Positions 62,168 to 64,000 of a stretch of DNA of 64,000 nt are shown in pieces. The stretch lies in assembly GCF_014651035.1 (NCBI RefSeq), contig NZ_BMWC01000008.1:352931-416930 (forward strand), read 5' to 3'. The position numbers and the translations under genes are program-made. Position 1 is the stretch's first letter. Each line of letters starts with the position of its first letter. The notes below the pieces were generated by a model that was not told the DNA's origin, made no database searches, and saw only the letters and a list, made by a program, of their open reading frames with translations. Origin of the DNA: Streptomyces lomondensis. Its GTDB lineage: Bacteria > Actinomycetota > Actinomycetes > Streptomycetales > Streptomycetaceae.

Positions 62168-62874
62168 GGCGCTACGGACCGGCCGTGCTGCTCGCCCTCG
62201 TCGGCGCGGCGATCCTGCGGGTGTCCCTCTTCAGCGAGCTGTACCTGCGGTACGTCCAGGAGGGGCTGCGGCCCTACCTGGTGGTGTCCGGCGTGGTGCT
62301 GGTGCTGCTGGGGGTGGTGGTGGCGGTACTGGTCCGGACGGACGGGGAGGACCCTGAGCACGGCCACGCCCACGGCCCCGCCGGCCCCCGTGTCGCCTGG
62401 CTGCTCACCCTTCCCGCCCTGGCCCTGCTCCTCTTCCCGCCGCCCGCCCTCGGCTCCTACAGCGCGGAGCGGGAGGCGGCCCAGCGGGCGGCCCAGGGCG
62501 TCGGCAGCTTCCCGGCCCTGCCGTCCGGGGACCCGGTCGACCTCACCCTCGGCGAGTTCGGCTCCCGGGCGGTCTACGACAGCGCCCGCTCCCTGAAGGG
62601 ACGCACGATCCGCCTCACCGGCTTCGTCACCCGCGGCGACGGCGGCACCTGGTACGTCACCCGCCTGCTGGTCTCCTGCTGCGCCGCCGACGCGACGACC
62701 GCCAAGGCCGAGGTGCGTGGCGCCGACGCCCCGCCCGTCGACACGTGGGTGACGGTCACCGGCACCTGGCGTCCCAGGGGCGCGCTGGGCTCTTCCGCCG
62801 CCTGGCCGCCGGTCGTCGACGTGACGTCCGTACGGCGCGTGGCGCAGCCGGACAACCCGTACGAGAAGCGCTGA
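62164..62874 (+). CDS. TIGR03943 family membrane protein
   Basis: This 236-aa protein has two to three N-terminal helices (VLLALVGAAILRVSL, YLVVSGVVLVLLGVVVAVL, LTLPALALLLFPPPALG), a His-rich loop (GHAHG) and a C-terminal OB-like domain with CCAADATT. Family members work with DUF318 permeases. GTG start overlaps the permease stop. Confidence 0.82.
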   Translation: MRRYGPAVLLALVGAAILRVSLFSELYLRYVQEGLRPYLVVSGVVLVLLGVVVAVLVRTDGEDPEHGHAHGPAGPRVAWLLTLPALALLLFPPPALGSYSAEREAAQRAAQGVGSFPALPSGDPVDLTLGEFGSRAVYDSARSLKGRTIRLTGFVTRGDGGTWYVTRLLVSCCAADATTAKAEVRGADAPPVDTWVTVTGTWRPRGALGSSAAWPPVVDVTSVRRVAQPDNPYEKR

Positions 62875-63127
62875 GCCCGAGCCCCGCGGCGACGGCCGCA
62901 CGGAGTGGTTTCGCCCCACCGGCCTCGGGTAGTCGGGGCACGATTCCGGGAGGGCTCGGAGCACGGCGGTCGGGCGAGTGGCGGCTGGTCGGTGCGTGTG
63001 CGTGTGCGTGGTGTCGGCCGGCCGGTGGGTGGTCGTGCGTGTGGGCCCGTCACCGCACCCATCCAGTGGGGCCGCCCCGGAAGACCGTCAGACGTGAAGG
63101 CCGCGGTGATCAGAGGAGGCGGTTGTC

Positions 63128-63913
63128 GTGCGGCCCAGGGACGACCCAGGAGGCGCCCCCGGCGGCGACCCCGGTCCCCGCCGCACCGGGGGCGGTGACC
63201 TGGACCTGGACGGGGTCCGGGCCGCCGACGTGATCGCCAGGGGCGTGCACGGCGCCGAGCCCGGAGAGGTGCCGGGCCGGCTGTGCGAGGTGGCGGTCGA
63301 ACTGCTGCCGGTGATCGGCGCGAGCGTGTCGCTGCGCAGCCAGGGCATGCCCGTACAGCTGAGCGCGAGCAGCCCGCACGCCGCCCACCTGTCGGAGATC
63401 CAGGCCACGCTGGGCGACGGCCCCTGCCAGAGCGCGCTGGAGGAGGGGGCGCCCGTGCTCGCCCGCGACCTGACCACGGGCCGGGACGCCGGGCGCTGGC
63501 CGGTCTTCGCCCAGCAGGCGACGGCGGCCGGGGTACGGGCGGTGTACGCCGTGCCGCTCGGCAGCGACGCGGTGTACGTGGGGACGCTCGACCTCTACCG
63601 CGACCGCCCGGGCGGGCTCACCGACCGCCAGCTGCACGTGGCCCGGCTCGTGGCCGGTGTCATGACGGTGGCCCTGATGGCGCTGCCCCGCGAGGACGAA
63701 CCCGGGGCGCAGGACGGGCAGCCCTGGCTGAGCGGGCTGGCCGCGGAGCACGACGAGGTCTACCAGGCCGTCGGCATGATCATGGCCCAGCTCGGCGTCG
63801 GCGCGGACGACGCCCTCGCGCGGCTGCGGGGCGACGCCTTCGCCCGCGGGCGCACGGCCCTCGACGTGGCACGCGAAGTGATCGCCCACCGCAGACACTT
63901 CGACCGGGACTGA
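63128..63913 (+). CDS. GAF-ANTAR transcription antitermination regulator
   Basis: This 261-aa protein has a GAF sensor domain at residues 45-180 (LLPVIGASVSLRSQ, GPCQSALEEGAPVLARDL, AVPLGSDAVYVGTLDLYRDR). The C-terminal ANTAR RNA-binding domain (about 205-258) reads EVYQAVGMIMAQLGVGADDA, then ALDVAREVIAHRRHF. ANTAR proteins bind dual-hairpin RNA to stop termination. Its RNA target is unknown. GTG start at 63128; the first 28 residues are Pro/Gly-rich. Confidence 0.85.
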   Translation: MRPRDDPGGAPGGDPGPRRTGGGDLDLDGVRAADVIARGVHGAEPGEVPGRLCEVAVELLPVIGASVSLRSQGMPVQLSASSPHAAHLSEIQATLGDGPCQSALEEGAPVLARDLTTGRDAGRWPVFAQQATAAGVRAVYAVPLGSDAVYVGTLDLYRDRPGGLTDRQLHVARLVAGVMTVALMALPREDEPGAQDGQPWLSGLAAEHDEVYQAVGMIMAQLGVGADDALARLRGDAFARGRTALDVAREVIAHRRHFDRD

Positions 63914-64000
63914 CGGGACGCCCGCTGGGCTGATCCGGGACGCCCGCTGGGCTGACGCCCGGGGCGCCCACCGGCCTGACGCCCGGGATGCCCGCTGGGC
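63911..64000. repeat. GC-rich tandem repeat at window end
   Basis: Four units of about 20-24 bp, each tga(c/t)-ccgggacgcccgctgggc-like, start at 63911, 63931, 63953 and 63977 and run off the window. The first begins at the GAF-ANTAR stop codon. Confidence 0.75.

Overview
The window looks like chromosomal DNA of a Streptomyces or very close relative. It has very high GC, strong third-position GC bias, many GTG and TTG starts, Tat-type signal peptides, mycothiol-type enzymes, XRE/DUF397 pairs and an exact Streptomyces parS site (GTTTCACGTGAAAC). From memory, the order bpa – two Ser/Thr kinases – bkdABC – D,D-carboxypeptidase – GntR/MFS ... aspS ... metG – PhoX matches the core chromosome arm near oriC in S. 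coelicolor. This placement was not checked by search.

Layout. 1-5.8 kb: end of a quinone-reductase-like gene, a repeat-bearing membrane protein divergent from a PadR regulator, the proteasome activator Bpa, and two divergent PknB-type kinases. 6.1-9.7 kb: the branched-chain 2-oxoacid dehydrogenase operon (E1alpha, E1beta, E2), which supplies branched acyl-CoA primers. 9.9-14 kb: cell-envelope genes (a DUF1906 glycoside-hydrolase-like protein, an apparently inactive M15-like exported protein, a D,D-carboxypeptidase). 14-24 kb: GntR/MFS operon, methyltransferase, mycothiol-dependent isomerase-family protein, nitrilase-family hydrolase, LOR protein with GlxA-type regulator, cupin, a broken thioredoxin-NHL gene, and an M18 aminopeptidase. 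24-34 kb: long acyl-CoA dehydrogenase, two secreted intradiol-dioxygenase-like proteins (the second at 36 kb), SseB protein, TetR/MFS pair with a clear operator, a 5'-truncated pirin, AI-2E-family permease and a PAS-GAF-PP2C-HATPase phosphatase. 34-46 kb: parS, aspS, an ACS-type MFS transporter, a small accessory patch (Rpn-like fragment, Uma2 nuclease, HTH/zinc-finger protein, XRE-DUF5753 with DUF397), PH-domain protein, metG and a VWA protein with long acidic repeats. 46-53.7 kb: PhoX-type phosphatase behind a PHO box, EEP phosphatase, alpha/beta hydrolase divergent from a MocR regulator, and two membrane proteins.

The most unusual part is 53.9-61.1 kb. A caspase-like protein that seems to have lost its catalytic residues precedes a tight three-gene operon: an EACC1-like effector-associated component, an 841-aa protein joining a cytoplasmic caspase to an extracellular solute-binding-like and VWA region across one membrane helix, and a solute-binding lipoprotein. 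Next to it an XRE-TPR regulator is divergent from a 54-residue secreted-peptide gene, with an inverted repeat between them. This resembles an RRNPP-style signalling pair. The window ends with a DUF318 permease/TIGR03943 pair, a GAF-ANTAR regulator and a GC-rich tandem repeat.

Three otherwise ordinary genes carry clean losses: the thioredoxin domain of the NHL protein, the N-terminal third of the pirin, and the first HTH helix of the XRE protein. This could be true gene decay or an assembly problem.
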